Assembly (NCBI GenBank): GCA_964475385.1
Contig: CAYYWV010000118.1
Coordinates: 1 to 7,100 of the forward strand
Direction: 5' to 3'
DNA from: CAYYWV01 sp964475385
Lineage (GTDB): Bacteria; Pseudomonadota; Alphaproteobacteria; JAAXGF01
Length of the DNA: 7,100 nt
The translations under genes and the position numbers were made by a program. Shown piece by piece: positions 6,858 to 7,100 of the stretch (its first letter is position 1; every line of letters starts with the position of its first letter). The notes under the pieces were generated by a model. That model worked only from the letters and a program-made list of their open reading frames with translations. It was not told the origin of the DNA and did not search any database.

Positions 6858-7100
6858 GCTGAGTAGAAAGCGCGATTTCATCGTGTCATCACCGACGCCG
6901 CGCATTACCGCGCGTGTTGAGCTCGATCTCCGCTGATATCGACCGATCCGGAGCCAGTCTCCTTTTTCGAGCGGCCCGACTACGAATCCGGCGCCGTTCG
7001 CGCAGTAAGGCGCAGTGAGCAAAGAAAGTCCCGACCGATGCGAATGCGGAGGGAGGGGAGCCGGGCGCGAACCGTCTCCGGCGACGACCAATCAGGCGCC

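Larger units (their letters stand above)
6616..7100. other. Non-coding upstream region of the substrate-binding protein gene, with AT-rich island
   Basis: No convincing gene lies in these 485 bases. Open frames of 159 codons (minus) and 68 codons (plus) exist, but their translations show no family signature and lack the third-position G/C bias of the neighbours. Bases 6721-6860 are only about 36% GC by hand count, against a much more GC-rich surround, as is common for promoter and regulator-binding regions. Two weak 5-bp stems sit side by side at 6732-6748 (GAATC/GATTC) and 6750-6765 (TAAAC/GTTTA). I could not identify a convincing sigma-70 -35/-10 pair. The outer part, 6900-7100, returns to high GC and shows nothing recognisable. 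Confidence 0.6.

Noticed and set aside
6730..6936. 68-codon plus-strand open frame in the AT-rich island
   Set aside because: There is no clear ribosome site, no recognisable motif, and its composition follows the local AT-rich background.
6950..6967. GGAG/CTCC hairpin followed by five T on the plus strand, terminator-like
   Set aside because: The stem is only 4 bp and no plus-strand gene precedes it.
6965..7005. tRNA-like stretch containing CGACTACGAATCCG
   Set aside because: It recalls an arginine anticodon arm, but no acceptor stem, D-arm or T-arm could be built around it.
6612..7091. 159-codon minus-strand open frame whose stop overlaps the binding-protein start as ATGA
   Set aside because: The overlap looks operon-like, but the translation has no recognisable domain, crosses the AT-rich island without codon bias, and would bury the upstream control region.

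Overview
The window looks like chromosomal DNA from a high-GC alphaproteobacterium, of a marine, rhizosphere or Rhodospirillales/Rhizobiales type. This rests on the very G/C-rich third codon positions, the eut-type ectoine catabolic gene order, and the chemoreceptor and LivJ-type binding protein. The taxon is an inference; no rRNA or other marker gene is present.

Bases 1-3024 (+ strand) hold the 3' part of an ectoine/5-hydroxyectoine catabolic operon: a 5'-truncated eutC (ornithine cyclodeaminase family), then eutD/doeA (ectoine hydrolase) and eutE/doeB (N-alpha-acetyl-L-2,4-diaminobutyrate deacetylase). EutD opens the ectoine ring to N-alpha-acetyl-diaminobutyrate. EutE removes the acetyl group to give L-2,4-diaminobutyrate, which other enzymes outside this window turn into aspartate. 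The genes are closely spaced (39 and 10 bp). Expected partners (eutA, eutB, the transaminase and dehydrogenase genes, the EnuR regulator and an uptake system) are not in view and would lie upstream or elsewhere.

Bases 3025-3091 separate this operon from a convergent gene and contain a perfect 11-bp hairpin without a T-run. Bases 3092-5278 (- strand) encode a 728-residue transmembrane methyl-accepting chemotaxis protein with a large, probably all-helical periplasmic sensor region. Bases 5443-6615 (- strand) encode a secreted periplasmic binding protein of the branched-chain amino acid/amide ABC transporter type. Directly after its stop codon is a strong intrinsic terminator, so it and the chemoreceptor are probably separate transcripts. 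Its permease and ATPase genes are not in the window.

Bases 6616-7100 appear non-coding. They contain an AT-rich island (about 36% GC over 6721-6860 by hand count) with a 9-bp inverted repeat, which is the likely upstream control region of the binding-protein gene.

All protein families here are known. I do not see a clearly new system. The most useful open question is whether the chemoreceptor and orphan-looking binding protein are functionally tied to the ectoine genes.
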